The notes: a model not told the origin generated them from the sequence alone. A stretch of 64,000 nt of DNA from Bacillota bacterium (GCA_023386315.1 JAEWJZ010000013.1:1-64000), one strand, 5' to 3'; shown: positions 49,767 to 59,986, counted from the first letter of the stretch. Numbers and translations: made by a program.

Positions 49767-52700
49767 ATGAAGCGTATGTCGTGTGAAAACGGAGAAGCTG
49801 GTATTTACATAATTGACCAGGATTACAAGATTGTATATCTCAATGATATGGCAAAATTATATTATCCGGATTTACAGGTAGGAATGTACTGCTATCAGGG
49901 AATAGGAGTTGTATCGGATCCCTGTAAGGACTGCCCGTGGATTGATGAGAACAGCGGTCATGTGATTCGTTATAATGCTGCCACTCAGACATGGATGGCG
50001 GTGTCCTCCGGAATGATTGACTGGCCGGGCAGTGAAAACAGCAGGCTTATTATGTCCCGGCCTGTGGATGAAAAAAATAAAAATATGTTCTACCATCTTA
50101 CTGAGACGACGGTATATGATGGACTGATTGAACTGAATTTTTTATCGAATACTTATAAGGTTCTTTTTCATGAAAATGATAAATTGGATTTATCGCCTGA
50201 GGAAGGACGGCTGGACCAGATTCTGACAGAAGCATTGGATTTTATGGTCCACCCGGATGAAAAGCAGAGCTTTGAAGAGTTTTGGGATTTATCTACAATG
50301 GCCGACCGCTTAAAGAAAGGCGGGAGGGTAATAAAGGGAGAGTTCCGCAGAAAGATGCCTGGTGACGGATACTGCTGGATTAACCTGATTCTGGTTCTCT
50401 TCCGCTGCCGGGATGATATGGATACCATTATCATGTGTTATATACAGGATATCGATGAGAGAAAGAAAAAGGATGAGGAAGAAGAAAAGCGGCTCAGGGT
50501 GATAAGAGAAGAGACCGATTCCATGACCGGTCTTTACCGCTACGGCCCATTCTTTGAGAAGGCTGACCAGCTGTTAAAGAAACCCGATTCCACCGGCTTT
50601 TTTATGGTTGCAATCGATATTGAACATTTTAAGCTGTTTAATGAGTGGTATGGAGAAGAAGAAGGGGACCGATTTCTAATAAGAATCGGGGATTACTTAA
50701 AAGAAATCGAGAAATTTTACGCCTCTGTCGCCGGCTATATGGGCGGAGATGATTTTGTTATTCTCATTCCGGAAGATTTATCCGTGCTGGAGGAACTGGA
50801 GGATGTAATTAACGTATATGCCAAGCAGTATGGCGGCAATGCAGGGTTTATGCCTGCTTTTGGTGTGTACAGGGTGGAGGATTTAAGCCTTCCGGTCAGC
50901 TTGATGTACGACAGAGCCGCCATAGCGCTTAATTCCGTAAAGGGTAATTATACGAAGCGTGTGGGCTGGTACGATCCCGGAATGAAACACAAGATGGAAA
51001 GTGACCAGGTTCTTCTTTCTGAGATTCAGAGAGCACTTGAGAAAAAGGAGTTCATATTCTATGCCCAGCCCCAGTGCAACATGCTGACCGGCAGGATTAT
51101 AGGTCTGGAATCCTTAGTCAGATGGCAGCATCCGCAAAAAGGTATCATATCACCCGGAGAATTCATTCCGCTGCTGGAGCAGAACGGATTTATTACATAT
51201 CTGGATGTGTATGTCTGGGAACTGGTATGCAGACAGTTAAACACCTGGATCAAAGCAGGGCGGCGTCCCATCCCCATTTCCGTCAATATGTCACGCATGG
51301 ATATTTATGCTATTGACGTGGTTGAGAAGTTTAAACAGCTGGTAAGCCGCTATGAGATTGATCCCAAGTATCTGGAAATTGAGATTACGGAAAGTGCATA
51401 TGCGGAAGACTACGATCTGATCCGGAAAGTTGTGGAGGATCTGCGAAGGGCCGGCTTCCCTGTATTTATGGACGACTTCGGAAGCGGATATTCATCCTTA
51501 AATATGTTAAAGGATGTGAATGTGGATGTAATCAAGATCGACACCAAATTCCTTGATATGAATGAGAACAGCAAGGGCAGAGGCATGGGAATCTTAGAAA
51601 CCATTGTCCGCATGGCCAGAGTGATGCAGTTAAAGGTCATAGCAGAGGGTGTGGAAGAAAAAGAACAGGTGGATTTTTTGATTAATATCGGCTGTATTTA
51701 CGGACAGGGCTTTTATTATCATGAACCTCTTCCTGTTGATGTACTGGAAAAGCTGCTGGAAGAAGACAACAATTTAGATTACAGAGGAATCCAGGCACGT
51801 CAGTTAAAGCAGCTGAAACTGGAAGATCTGTTTAATGAAAATATTATCAGTGAAGCCATGCTTAATAATATGCTTGGTGCCATTGCGCTCTATGAGATCT
51901 TTGAGGACAGCTGCGAGATTCTCAGGGTGAATGAAGAATATTACCGTGTAACCGGAGACAATCCCATTGATATGGAAGAGCGGAAACGGTATGTGTTAAA
52001 CAAGGTTTACAGAGAGGATATGGACTGGGTTCTTAATATCTTTGAAGAGGCATACAATAACCCGCTGCAGGGCGCGGAAGGGACGTTTAGGCGTTACCGT
52101 AACAGCGGAGAACTGATGTGGGTGCATCTTCGCGTCTTCTTTTTGCGGGAACAGGATGACCACCGCCTTTACTATGGGGCGGTAAGGGATGCGACAGAAC
52201 AGATGGAGCAGAGGCAGAAGCTCAAAGACTCCCAGAAGATGCTGAGAGATGTATTAAAGATTGCAGGCAGGAATATTTCGTTTAATAATATTGCAGAAGA
52301 GAATCAATGGGCAGCAAGCGCCATTTTTGCCCAGATGGCACCGGGAGGCCTGATAGGAGTCTACTGCGATAAGGGACTTCCTCTGTATTTTGCCAATAAT
52401 GAGATGCTTCGCATTTTAAATTATGATTCCTACGAGGAATTTACCAGAGAAGTTGACGGCCTGGGACGAAACCTCCTTCACCCGGAAGATTTAAATATGA
52501 TACAGGGGCATTCGCTGCGCTTTATGGCTCCTGGCATGGAATATACCTTCCGCCACCGAATGAGAAAGAAGGATGGAACATGGCTGTGGATGGTGGCTAA
52601 AGGCCGGGTGGTACAGGCAGAAGACGGCAGGTTTGCAATTGTAAGCGCCTGTATGGATATTACCGATACGGTACTGGCACAGAAGAGACTTCAGGAAGCC

Positions 52701-53579
52701 AACAGGACCCTGCGGTTTAAGAATGACGAGCTGGAGTTTTTAAGTTCCGGAATGCTGGGCGGATATTACCGCTGCAGAAAAACGGAAGACATGGAGTTTT
52801 TGTATACAAGCCCCCGTTTTCTTGAAATACTTGGCTACAGCAGCAATGAGCTGGCTGAGCTGTTCCAGAATCGGCTTTTAAATATGATACACCCGGGTGA
52901 TAGGGAAAAAATCAGGCTCATGACTGAAACTTTAAGTCCGGATGAGAGTTTAAAGGGTGTGGAATACCGTATCCTGACACGCAACGGTTACAAATGGATT
53001 CTCTGTCACTCCAGACTGTCTGTAAAATCAGGGGACAGTTTCCTTTATGGAGTTATGCTGGATATTGAAGAGCTTGGCGAGCTGTACAGCCAGGTGGAAG
53101 AATGCAGAACTCCCATGCTGCCGGAGGGGGTACGCTTATTCCAGAACCGTGAGGCTGCAGTGGGAAGAATGCAGAATTATTTATCACGCCACAGATTTTT
53201 AACCTCAGGTCTTGTTTTGTTTTCATTCAACAGTGAAAATGCAGATGCTGCCGGGATGAAGTATGCCAGACAGTCATTTCTTGAACAGGCACTGTTTATG
53301 AAACGGTTTTTCAGAGAAGATGACATTATGTGTCTGGATGGTGAGTATGAAATTCTGATTTTGTGCCGGAACATCAGAGAAGAGGATATAAAAATAAAAT
53401 GCAGGCGCATTTTAAAGGAACTAAGATACCAGATGATGAGCCAGGCGTCAAAAGCACTTCTTCCTGTCCGGGCAGGGATGACTGTTATACGGGTGCAGGA
53501 TGAAGACTTTGAGGAATGCTACGGCAGAGTGAGAGCTTCCCTGTTAAAAACGGCCCTCAGTACAGATCAGGAATTGTAA
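49767..53579 (+). CDS. Large PAS-GGDEF-EAL-PAS signalling protein with a second, degenerate GGDEF
   Basis: About 1270 residues from ATG 49767 (a TTG at 49746 is also in frame). Order: an N-terminal PAS-like region with several Cys (~1-95), a PAS (~115-235), GGDEF (~255-410) with GGDDF at 326-330, EAL (~425-670) with ESLVRW at 448, EITE, DDFGSGYS, IKID, AEGVEE and QGF, then three PAS domains (~690-810, 870-970, 990-1100), and a C-terminal domain resembling GGDEF but with LDGEYEIL at the signature. The EAL metal and substrate residues look intact, so c-di-GMP hydrolysis is likely; the synthase half deviates from GGDEF. No transmembrane segment, so cytosolic. Confidence 0.85.
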   Translation: MKRMSCENGEAGIYIIDQDYKIVYLNDMAKLYYPDLQVGMYCYQGIGVVSDPCKDCPWIDENSGHVIRYNAATQTWMAVSSGMIDWPGSENSRLIMSRPVDEKNKNMFYHLTETTVYDGLIELNFLSNTYKVLFHENDKLDLSPEEGRLDQILTEALDFMVHPDEKQSFEEFWDLSTMADRLKKGGRVIKGEFRRKMPGDGYCWINLILVLFRCRDDMDTIIMCYIQDIDERKKKDEEEEKRLRVIREETDSMTGLYRYGPFFEKADQLLKKPDSTGFFMVAIDIEHFKLFNEWYGEEEGDRFLIRIGDYLKEIEKFYASVAGYMGGDDFVILIPEDLSVLEELEDVINVYAKQYGGNAGFMPAFGVYRVEDLSLPVSLMYDRAAIALNSVKGNYTKRVGWYDPGMKHKMESDQVLLSEIQRALEKKEFIFYAQPQCNMLTGRIIGLESLVRWQHPQKGIISPGEFIPLLEQNGFITYLDVYVWELVCRQLNTWIKAGRRPIPISVNMSRMDIYAIDVVEKFKQLVSRYEIDPKYLEIEITESAYAEDYDLIRKVVEDLRRAGFPVFMDDFGSGYSSLNMLKDVNVDVIKIDTKFLDMNENSKGRGMGILETIVRMARVMQLKVIAEGVEEKEQVDFLINIGCIYGQGFYYHEPLPVDVLEKLLEEDNNLDYRGIQARQLKQLKLEDLFNENIISEAMLNNMLGAIALYEIFEDSCEILRVNEEYYRVTGDNPIDMEERKRYVLNKVYREDMDWVLNIFEEAYNNPLQGAEGTFRRYRNSGELMWVHLRVFFLREQDDHRLYYGAVRDATEQMEQRQKLKDSQKMLRDVLKIAGRNISFNNIAEENQWAASAIFAQMAPGGLIGVYCDKGLPLYFANNEMLRILNYDSYEEFTREVDGLGRNLLHPEDLNMIQGHSLRFMAPGMEYTFRHRMRKKDGTWLWMVAKGRVVQAEDGRFAIVSACMDITDTVLAQKRLQEANRTLRFKNDELEFLSSGMLGGYYRCRKTEDMEFLYTSPRFLEILGYSSNELAELFQNRLLNMIHPGDREKIRLMTETLSPDESLKGVEYRILTRNGYKWILCHSRLSVKSGDSFLYGVMLDIEELGELYSQVEECRTPMLPEGVRLFQNREAAVGRMQNYLSRHRFLTSGLVLFSFNSENADAAGMKYARQSFLEQALFMKRFFREDDIMCLDGEYEILILCRNIREEDIKIKCRRILKELRYQMMSQASKALLPVRAGMTVIRVQDEDFEECYGRVRASLLKTALSTDQEL

Positions 53580-53587
53580 ATTAAGAA

Positions 53588-53616
53588 TGGACCTCTTTTT
53601 TCATATGTGTTATAAT
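53588..53616 (+). promoter_or_regulatory. Promoter of the aminotransferase operon
   Basis: TGGACC (53588-53593), 17 bases and TGTTATAAT with TATAAT at 53611-53616, an extended -10, 40 bases before the start codon. Confidence 0.6.
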
Positions 53617-53655
53617 CCACGTAAACCATTTCAGGATAAAGGAAGGAATAATGAT

Positions 53656-54864
53656 ATGATAGCAGACAAGATGAGACCCCTTGTAGAAAACAATTCCGCC
53701 ATCCGCGCCATGTTTGAAGAAGGAAAAAAGATGGCCGCTGAATTTGGTGCAGAAAACGTCTATGATTTCAGCCTTGGAAATCCCAATGTACCCGCACCGG
53801 AATCAGTGAAACAGGCAATCATTGATATTATGAACGAGGAAGAATCAACCATGGTACATGGATATATGAGCAACGCTGGTTTTGATGATGTGAGGGAAGG
53901 GATTGCAGCTTCCATCAACCGGCGGTTCGGGACTCATTTTCATGGGGGCAATCTTCTTATGACGGTGGGTGCAGCCAGCGGCCTGAATGTGATTTTAAAA
54001 ACCATTCTGGATCCTGGCGATGAAGTGATCGTGTTTGCACCCTATTTTATGGAATACGGTTCTTACGTACGCAATTACGACGGTGTACTTACGGTTATTC
54101 CGCCCAATACAGAAACTTTTCAGCCAGGTCTCCTGGAATTTGAACGAAGTATAACGAAAAGGACCAAGGCTGTAATCATAAATACGCCCAATAATCCGAC
54201 AGGGGTGGTATATTCTTCTGAAACCCTGCGGCAGATCGGAGCCATTCTGGAACGGAAAGAGAACGAGTATGGGACTTCCATACTCCTGATTTCAGATGAA
54301 CCCTACCGGGAGCTTGCTTATGACGGTGTTGAGGTTCCTTATGTGACGCTTTTTTATAAGAATACGGTCGTCTGCTATTCTTACAGTAAATCCTTATCTC
54401 TTCCAGGGGAGAGAATCGGATATCTGGTGATTCCGGATGAAGTGGAGGATTCAAAGGCTGTGATTGCAGCAGCTGCCATTTCAAACCGTGTACTTGGCTG
54501 TGTCAATGCTCCGTCTCTGATGCAGAGAGTGATTCTGCGCTGTGTGGATGAAAAAGTGAACTTGTCCGCTTATAATAAAAACCGTGAACTTCTTTACAGC
54601 AGCTTAAAAGAATACGGCTTTCAGTGTATTAAGCCGGAAGGAGCATTTTATCTGTTTATAAAGACTCCGGAGGATGATAAGAAGTTCTGTGAATTTTGCA
54701 AAAAACACCGGGTTCTTTTGGTACAGGGAAGTGCTTTTGCATGTCCTGGTTATGCACGTATCGCCTATTGTGTTTCCTATGAGCAGATTGAACGTTCGCT
54801 TCCCGCATTTAAAAGGATTGCACAGGAATATGGACTTACAGCTGTTAAGGAGGACTTAAGATGA
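53656..54864 (+). CDS. Class I/II PLP-dependent aminotransferase
   Basis: A 402-residue enzyme from ATG 53656 behind AGGAAGGA; an upstream in-frame start has no ribosome site and overlaps the promoter. The PLP lysine is in SYSKSLSLPGERIGY, and NTPNNPTGVVYS and SDEPYREL are the co-factor motifs. It belongs to the AspC/MalY-like group. It overlaps the HisC-like gene by 4 bases. Substrate is not determinable. Confidence 0.88.
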   Translation: MIADKMRPLVENNSAIRAMFEEGKKMAAEFGAENVYDFSLGNPNVPAPESVKQAIIDIMNEEESTMVHGYMSNAGFDDVREGIAASINRRFGTHFHGGNLLMTVGAASGLNVILKTILDPGDEVIVFAPYFMEYGSYVRNYDGVLTVIPPNTETFQPGLLEFERSITKRTKAVIINTPNNPTGVVYSSETLRQIGAILERKENEYGTSILLISDEPYRELAYDGVEVPYVTLFYKNTVVCYSYSKSLSLPGERIGYLVIPDEVEDSKAVIAAAAISNRVLGCVNAPSLMQRVILRCVDEKVNLSAYNKNRELLYSSLKEYGFQCIKPEGAFYLFIKTPEDDKKFCEFCKKHRVLLVQGSAFACPGYARIAYCVSYEQIERSLPAFKRIAQEYGLTAVKEDLR

Positions 54865-55919
54865 GAGCATGGCAGGCCAATATCCGGACGGTGACCCCTT
54901 ATGTTCCAGGTGAACAGCCAAAGGGAGAGCACTTAGTGAAACTGAATACCAATGAAAACCCCTATCCGCCTTCTCCGTTTGTTAAAAAGGCTATGGATGA
55001 GATGGATTACGATAAGTTCCGCAAATATCCGGATCCTGCATCCGCAGTTCTGACTAAGGCACTTTGCGAATATTATCGGATGGAGGAAGATGAGATTTTT
55101 GTGGGAGTCGGTTCCGATGATGTCATCGCCATGTCATTTCTGACATTTTTTAATTCTCAGAAACCAGTCTTATTTCCTGATGTGTCTTACTCGTTTTATA
55201 AGGTATGGGCGGAGTTATTTTGCATTCCTTATGAAACACCTGCTGTTGATGAGAATTTTCTGATTCATAAGGAAGATTATTACAGAGAGAATGGGGGAAT
55301 CATATTTCCGAACCCCAATGCGCCCACAGGTGTATTTATGCCGTTAAGTGAAGTGGAAGACATAATTGCTCATAATCAGGATTCCGTTGTGATTGTGGAT
55401 GAAGCTTACGTTGATTTCGGCGGTGAAAGTGCTGCCGGGCTGATTAAAAAATACGAAAATCTTCTGGTAGTGCAGACCTTCAGCAAATCCCGGTCTATGG
55501 CAGGAATGCGGATCGGCTATGCCATGGGAAACAAAGATCTGATACGGGCTTTGAATGATGTGAAATATTCCTATAATTCTTACACCATGAACATGCCTTC
55601 CCAGATTCTGGGAGCGGAAGCAGTGAAGGATGACAGCTATTTTAAAGAAACTATTGAAAAAATTATAACTACAAGAGAGAAAGCGAAAAAACGTCTCAGT
55701 AAACTGGGATTTACTTTCCCGGATTCCATGGCGAATTTTATATTTGCCAGCCATAAGGAGAAAAAAGCGGAGGATATTTATCTGGCACTGAGAGAAAAAC
55801 AGATTTTCGTTCGTTACTTTAAACAGCCAGGGCTTGATAATCATTTAAGGATCACCATTGGGACGGATGAAGAGATGGAAAAGCTTTACGATTTCCTGGA
55901 GAAATTTCTTTTATCATAG
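54861..55919 (+). CDS. hisC: Histidinol-phosphate aminotransferase-like
   Basis: A 352-residue HisC-family enzyme with KLNTNENPYPP, the NPNAPTG motif, VDEAYVDFGG and the PLP lysine in TFSKSRSMAGMRIGY. No other his genes are nearby, so it may serve in aromatic amino-acid or other transamination. The 4-base overlap with the preceding aminotransferase indicates coupling. Confidence 0.83.
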   Translation: MRAWQANIRTVTPYVPGEQPKGEHLVKLNTNENPYPPSPFVKKAMDEMDYDKFRKYPDPASAVLTKALCEYYRMEEDEIFVGVGSDDVIAMSFLTFFNSQKPVLFPDVSYSFYKVWAELFCIPYETPAVDENFLIHKEDYYRENGGIIFPNPNAPTGVFMPLSEVEDIIAHNQDSVVIVDEAYVDFGGESAAGLIKKYENLLVVQTFSKSRSMAGMRIGYAMGNKDLIRALNDVKYSYNSYTMNMPSQILGAEAVKDDSYFKETIEKIITTREKAKKRLSKLGFTFPDSMANFIFASHKEKKAEDIYLALREKQIFVRYFKQPGLDNHLRITIGTDEEMEKLYDFLEKFLLS

Positions 55920-55967
55920 TATTTATCACTTGGGCTTTTGGGGGTATCATAAAGGCAGGAGATAAGC

Positions 55968-57095
55968 ATGGAATATGTAAAAAAATATGGCAGAATCATT
56001 TTAAATATTATAATCCCTATCGTGTTCTTTTATTTTATCTGTGTGTGGGGACCGAGAATACTGAATTTTTTTCTTCCTTTCGTAATCGGCTGGGTGATTT
56101 CGGTGATCGCTAATCCGCTGGTGCGTCTGCTGGAGAAAAGACTGAAGCTTGTGAGGAAGCACAGTTCTGTGCTGATTGTAGTAGCAGTACTGGCTCTGAT
56201 TATTGCGGCTTTTTACTTTCTCATATCCAAACTGGTTACCGAAGCAGCGGGATTTGTGGAAGATATCCCCCTTTACTACGAATCGGCCTGGGTAGAAGTT
56301 CAGAAGATGCTCTTAACGGCGGAAAACGTCCTGCGTTTTCTCCCTGAGGGGGTTCAGGACTCAGTGAATGTATTTGTAACGCATATTGGAGAGTATTTAA
56401 ATGTCATGGTACAGAAAATCGCATCTCCCACCTTTATGGCAGCGGGAAATGTGGTAAAGAGTATCCCTGCGGCATTGGTTTACATCGTTGTAACCATATT
56501 TTCTTCCTATATATTTATCGTGGACCGGGATAAGATTCTTACATTAGTAAAACGGTATATGCCTAAGGGGTTTTCGGGATATTATAATTATCTTAAAAAA
56601 GACGTAAAGCATCTGGTGGGAGGTTATTTCCTGGCTCAATTTAAAATTATGTTTATTATCGCCGGTGTTCTGGCAGCGGGCTTTCTGATTTTGGGAGTGA
56701 AGTATGCACTTTTGCTTGCGGTTCTTATTGCAGTGCTTGATTTCCTTCCCATACTTGGAACCGGAACCATCCTGATACCGTGGGCATTGCTGCGGATCGT
56801 TTCGGGAGAGTACGCCTTTGGAGTCGGTCTGATTGTGATCTATGTTCTGACTCTGGTATTAAGACAGATCATTCAGCCGAAGATCGTAGGCGATACCATG
56901 GGGCTGGACCCGTTAATGACATTATTATTTTTATATCTGGGCTTTAAAATAAGCGGGATCGCCGGTATGATACTTGCTGTTCCTGTAGGTATGCTGATCA
57001 TCAATATTTATAAATTCGGTGCATTTGACCGGTTCTTATACAGCGTGAAGACCTTAATTCATGATGTGGATGCGTTCCGGAAAGAGAAAGATTAA
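55968..57095 (+). CDS. AI-2E-family (PerM/YtvI) transporter
   Basis: A 375-residue protein with about eight membrane helices, an early helical hairpin with an extracellular segment, and the family motif GTGTILIPWAL before the last helices. Members act as exporters or sodium/proton antiporters, and the name from AI-2 is historical. It is separate from the next gene by 30 bases. Confidence 0.87.
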   Translation: MEYVKKYGRIILNIIIPIVFFYFICVWGPRILNFFLPFVIGWVISVIANPLVRLLEKRLKLVRKHSSVLIVVAVLALIIAAFYFLISKLVTEAAGFVEDIPLYYESAWVEVQKMLLTAENVLRFLPEGVQDSVNVFVTHIGEYLNVMVQKIASPTFMAAGNVVKSIPAALVYIVVTIFSSYIFIVDRDKILTLVKRYMPKGFSGYYNYLKKDVKHLVGGYFLAQFKIMFIIAGVLAAGFLILGVKYALLLAVLIAVLDFLPILGTGTILIPWALLRIVSGEYAFGVGLIVIYVLTLVLRQIIQPKIVGDTMGLDPLMTLLFLYLGFKISGIAGMILAVPVGMLIINIYKFGAFDRFLYSVKTLIHDVDAFRKEKD

Positions 57096-57125
57096 ACAGA
57101 TTAAAAGCAGTAATTGGAGGATACC

Positions 57126-58085
57126 ATGAAAAAAAACATAAGATTGAGGATTGCCGCGTGTCTGGTTGCCTGTCTTATGGCTTCTGAGGCATTTGCGACC
57201 CCTTTAAATGGTTTTTCGGCAGAAGCCTGGAAACTGGAAAACGGACAATATATTGATGCAGCCGGTAATCCCATTACAGGAGTTTTGGAAAAGGGAATCA
57301 CAGTAACCAAATACCAGAACAGACAGAATGAGGCAAACGGCGGTATTGACTGGAAAAAGGTAGCGCAGGACGGGGTTTCTTTTGCCATGGTGCGGATTGG
57401 CTACTTAAATGATATGGACCCGTATTTTTCCGAAAATATGAAGCATGCTTCGGAAAACGGGATCAAGACCGGCGTGTTTTTCTATACACAGGCTCTTGAT
57501 GCGCAGACTGCAGTGGAAGAGGCGAAGTACGTGCTTCGTCAGGTAAAGGATTACCGGATCTCCTATCCAATCGCTTATGATGTGGAATCCCAGTATCTTC
57601 TGGATAATAAACTTTCCAGACAGCAGATTACGGATAACATCAATGCATTCTGCAAAACCATTTCAGATGCAGGCTACCGTCCCATTGTATACGCAAACAA
57701 TAAATGGCTGTCACTTCATATTGATATGAGCCAGGTTCCTTATGATGTATGGTATGCCAGATACGGAACCGTCAATGAATGCCAGAACAGGACGATCTGG
57801 CAGTGTACGGATAAAGGAAGGGTGGATGGTATCGAAGGAGATGTTACCATTGAATTATCCTTTGCAGATTATGGCTCTCTTATTCCGTCAGATGGATTTA
57901 AAACCATTGACGGAGAACGGTACTACATGAAAAACCATGAAAAACAGACCGGCTGGATCCAGACAGATGGGAAATGGTATTATCTTGATTCTAACGGCAT
58001 CATGGTTCATGATAAAACCATGGTAATCGATAATGTCTCTTATACATTCGGTTCGCAGGGAGAGATAACAAATCAGACAAGATAA
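57126..58085 (+). CDS. Secreted GH25 lysozyme with a C-terminal wall-binding repeat
   Basis: A 319-residue protein from ATG 57126 behind TTGGAGG. A signal peptide (KKNIRLRIAACLVACLMASEAFA) is followed by a GH25 barrel (GIDWKKVAQDGVSFAMVRIGY in parts; catalytic DVES region) and about 45 residues of choline-binding-like repeat (GWIQTDGKWYYLDSNGIM). It would cleave the beta-1,4 bonds of peptidoglycan outside the cell. An extra short domain of about 45 residues (LENGQYIDAAGNPITGV) precedes the barrel. Confidence 0.9.
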   Translation: MKKNIRLRIAACLVACLMASEAFATPLNGFSAEAWKLENGQYIDAAGNPITGVLEKGITVTKYQNRQNEANGGIDWKKVAQDGVSFAMVRIGYLNDMDPYFSENMKHASENGIKTGVFFYTQALDAQTAVEEAKYVLRQVKDYRISYPIAYDVESQYLLDNKLSRQQITDNINAFCKTISDAGYRPIVYANNKWLSLHIDMSQVPYDVWYARYGTVNECQNRTIWQCTDKGRVDGIEGDVTIELSFADYGSLIPSDGFKTIDGERYYMKNHEKQTGWIQTDGKWYYLDSNGIMVHDKTMVIDNVSYTFGSQGEITNQTR

Positions 58086-58096
58086 CGGAGTTACAG

Positions 58097-59464
58097 GTGA
58101 AAACAGAAAACGATTTAAATTCAGATCATATAAAAGGGCTGGTATGGAGGCTTGCGGTTCCCTCCATGCTGGCTCAGTTTGTCAGTGTTTTATATAGTAT
58201 TGTAGACCGTATGTATATCGGAAATATCCCAAAGATCGGGGAAGCCGCCCTGGCAGGAGTTGGAATCTGTGGTCCTATTGTAACCTTGATTTCTTCTGTT
58301 GCTTTTTTAGTGGGCGCAGGCGGATCACCGCTTATGAGCATTCGTCTGGGAGAAAAAAACCAGAGAGCTGCCAGACAGATTCTTGCCAACTGCTTTTTGC
58401 TCTTACTCTTTTTTTCTCTTTTCATAATGGCGGTTTCTTTTCTGCTTAAGGACCGCCTTTTGGTGTGGTTCGGTGCTGGAAAGACAGTATTTCCTTATGC
58501 AGATCAATATCTTTCCATATATCTTACCGGGACGGTGTTCGCTTTGTTTTCCACAGGATTAAATCCCTTTATTGTATGTCAGGGGTATGCCAGGACAGCC
58601 ATGAAATCCGTTGTTTTTGGGGCCGTGAGTAATATTATCCTGGACCCGCTGTTCATATTTGTGTTTGGACTGGGGGTAAGGGGGGCCGCAATTGCAACCG
58701 TGATATCCCAGATGATATCCTGCATCTATGTTCTCCGGTTCCTTTTTGGCAGAACTCCGCCTGTTAAGATAACGTTTCAGGGCTATGATCTGGAAGTTGT
58801 AAAGAGAATTCTGACATTAGGCCTTTCTCCTTTTCTTATAATTGCATTTGACAATGTACTCATCATATCCCTGAATACTGTGATTATGCATTACGGAGGG
58901 GAGGGAAACGGAGAGAAGCTGCTTACCTGTATGACCATTGTTCAGAGCTTTATGCTGATGGTAACCATGCCGTTAGGCGGAATTACAACAGGAACTCAGA
59001 CAATCCTTGGCTTTAATTTAGGGGCAGGGAGGCCGGAAAGGATCAGACAGGCAGAACGGTATATTGCATTTCTTGCGGTTGGTTTTACCACTGTGATGTT
59101 CATTCTTGCACATACGGTTCCCCAGTTCTTTGTACATATTTTCACAAGAGACCAGTCTTATGTGGATTTAACTGTCAGAGGAATAAAGGTCTATACCATG
59201 GGAATTATACCTCTGGCACTTCAGTATGTAATTGTAGACGGATTTACCGGTCTGGGAGCTGCAAAGGCGGCAATCTCTCTTTCCATGTTCAGAAAAACAA
59301 TTTTCCTGATTGGGGCAGTAACGCTGCCGGCATGGTTTGGCGTCAATTATATTTTTTATACGGAGCCTATATCGGATTTCATCAGTGTAACAGTGTCCAT
59401 GATGGTTTTTACAACACTATTTGGACGAATTATTAATAACAGGGCAAAAATTATTGACATATGA
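58097..59464 (+). CDS. MATE-family efflux transporter
   Basis: A 455-residue protein with 12 membrane helices, GTG start behind CGGAG. The MATE pattern (LAVPSMLAQFVSVLYSIVDRMYIG in parts) is clear. It would export drugs or metabolites in exchange for sodium or protons. Eleven bases separate it from the lysozyme gene. Confidence 0.9.
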   Translation: MKTENDLNSDHIKGLVWRLAVPSMLAQFVSVLYSIVDRMYIGNIPKIGEAALAGVGICGPIVTLISSVAFLVGAGGSPLMSIRLGEKNQRAARQILANCFLLLLFFSLFIMAVSFLLKDRLLVWFGAGKTVFPYADQYLSIYLTGTVFALFSTGLNPFIVCQGYARTAMKSVVFGAVSNIILDPLFIFVFGLGVRGAAIATVISQMISCIYVLRFLFGRTPPVKITFQGYDLEVVKRILTLGLSPFLIIAFDNVLIISLNTVIMHYGGEGNGEKLLTCMTIVQSFMLMVTMPLGGITTGTQTILGFNLGAGRPERIRQAERYIAFLAVGFTTVMFILAHTVPQFFVHIFTRDQSYVDLTVRGIKVYTMGIIPLALQYVIVDGFTGLGAAKAAISLSMFRKTIFLIGAVTLPAWFGVNYIFYTEPISDFISVTVSMMVFTTLFGRIINNRAKIIDI

Positions 59465-59482
59465 TCAAAACAATTCTATGAT
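59454..59482 (+). promoter_or_regulatory. Promoter of the NifX-like gene
   Basis: TTGACA (59454-59459), 17 bases and TATGAT (59477-59482). The -35 box overlaps the last codons of the MATE gene. Confidence 0.75.
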
Positions 59483-59518
59483 ATCCATAATAGCAAATAA
59501 AAAACAGGAGGTCATTCC

Positions 59519-59908
59519 ATGAAGATTGCGGTTACTTATGACAGAGGAGTTGTATTTCAGCATTTTGGACAAACCACACAGTTTAAAATCTATGAAGTGG
59601 AAGATAAAAATGTGGTATCACAGGAAATCAAAGATACCAATGGAGACGGACATGGCGCACTAGCAGGCTTTTTAACAAGGCTGGGTGTGAAGACTCTGAT
59701 CTGCGGAGGAATTGGTGCAGGAGCGAGAAATGCTTTGTCTGATGCAGGCATCCGGCTATATCCGGGAGTGGAAGGGAATGCAGATGAGGCAGTGAGTTCT
59801 CTGCTGTCAGGAAACCTTAAATTTGATCCAGACACTCTTTGCGATCATCATCATGAAGGAAGTGAAGAGCACGAATGCGGTCATCATGGAGAATCCTGCG
59901 GACATTAA
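59519..59908 (+). CDS. NifB/NifX-family Fe-Mo cofactor-binding-like protein with His/Cys-rich tail
   Basis: A 129-residue dinitrogenase iron-molybdenum cofactor domain (MKIAVTYDRGVVFQHFGQT through about residue 100) with a C-terminal tail containing DHHHEGSEEHECGHHGES and CGH, rich in metal ligands. No nitrogenase gene is present, and such proteins in non-fixers are of unknown role, thought to bind metal clusters. Ribosome site AGGAGG. Confidence 0.85.
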   Translation: MKIAVTYDRGVVFQHFGQTTQFKIYEVEDKNVVSQEIKDTNGDGHGALAGFLTRLGVKTLICGGIGAGARNALSDAGIRLYPGVEGNADEAVSSLLSGNLKFDPDTLCDHHHEGSEEHECGHHGESCGH

Positions 59909-59936
59909 TTTTATAATTGAAAAAGACAGATATGGT

Positions 59937-59982
59937 AATGCATCCGTTTCAGCCGTAAAAGGTCTGAACGGATGCATTTTAT
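59937..59982. terminator. Bidirectional terminator between NifX-like and ABC-2 permease genes
   Basis: AATGCATCCGTT (59937-59948) and AACGGATGCATT (59967-59978) are perfectly complementary over 12 bases, followed by TTAT. Confidence 0.85.
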
Positions 59983-59986
59983 TTGA

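Noticed and set aside
59519..59908. Evidence for nitrogen fixation
   Set aside because: The NifX-like and NifU-like proteins occur widely outside nitrogen fixers and no nifHDK is seen.
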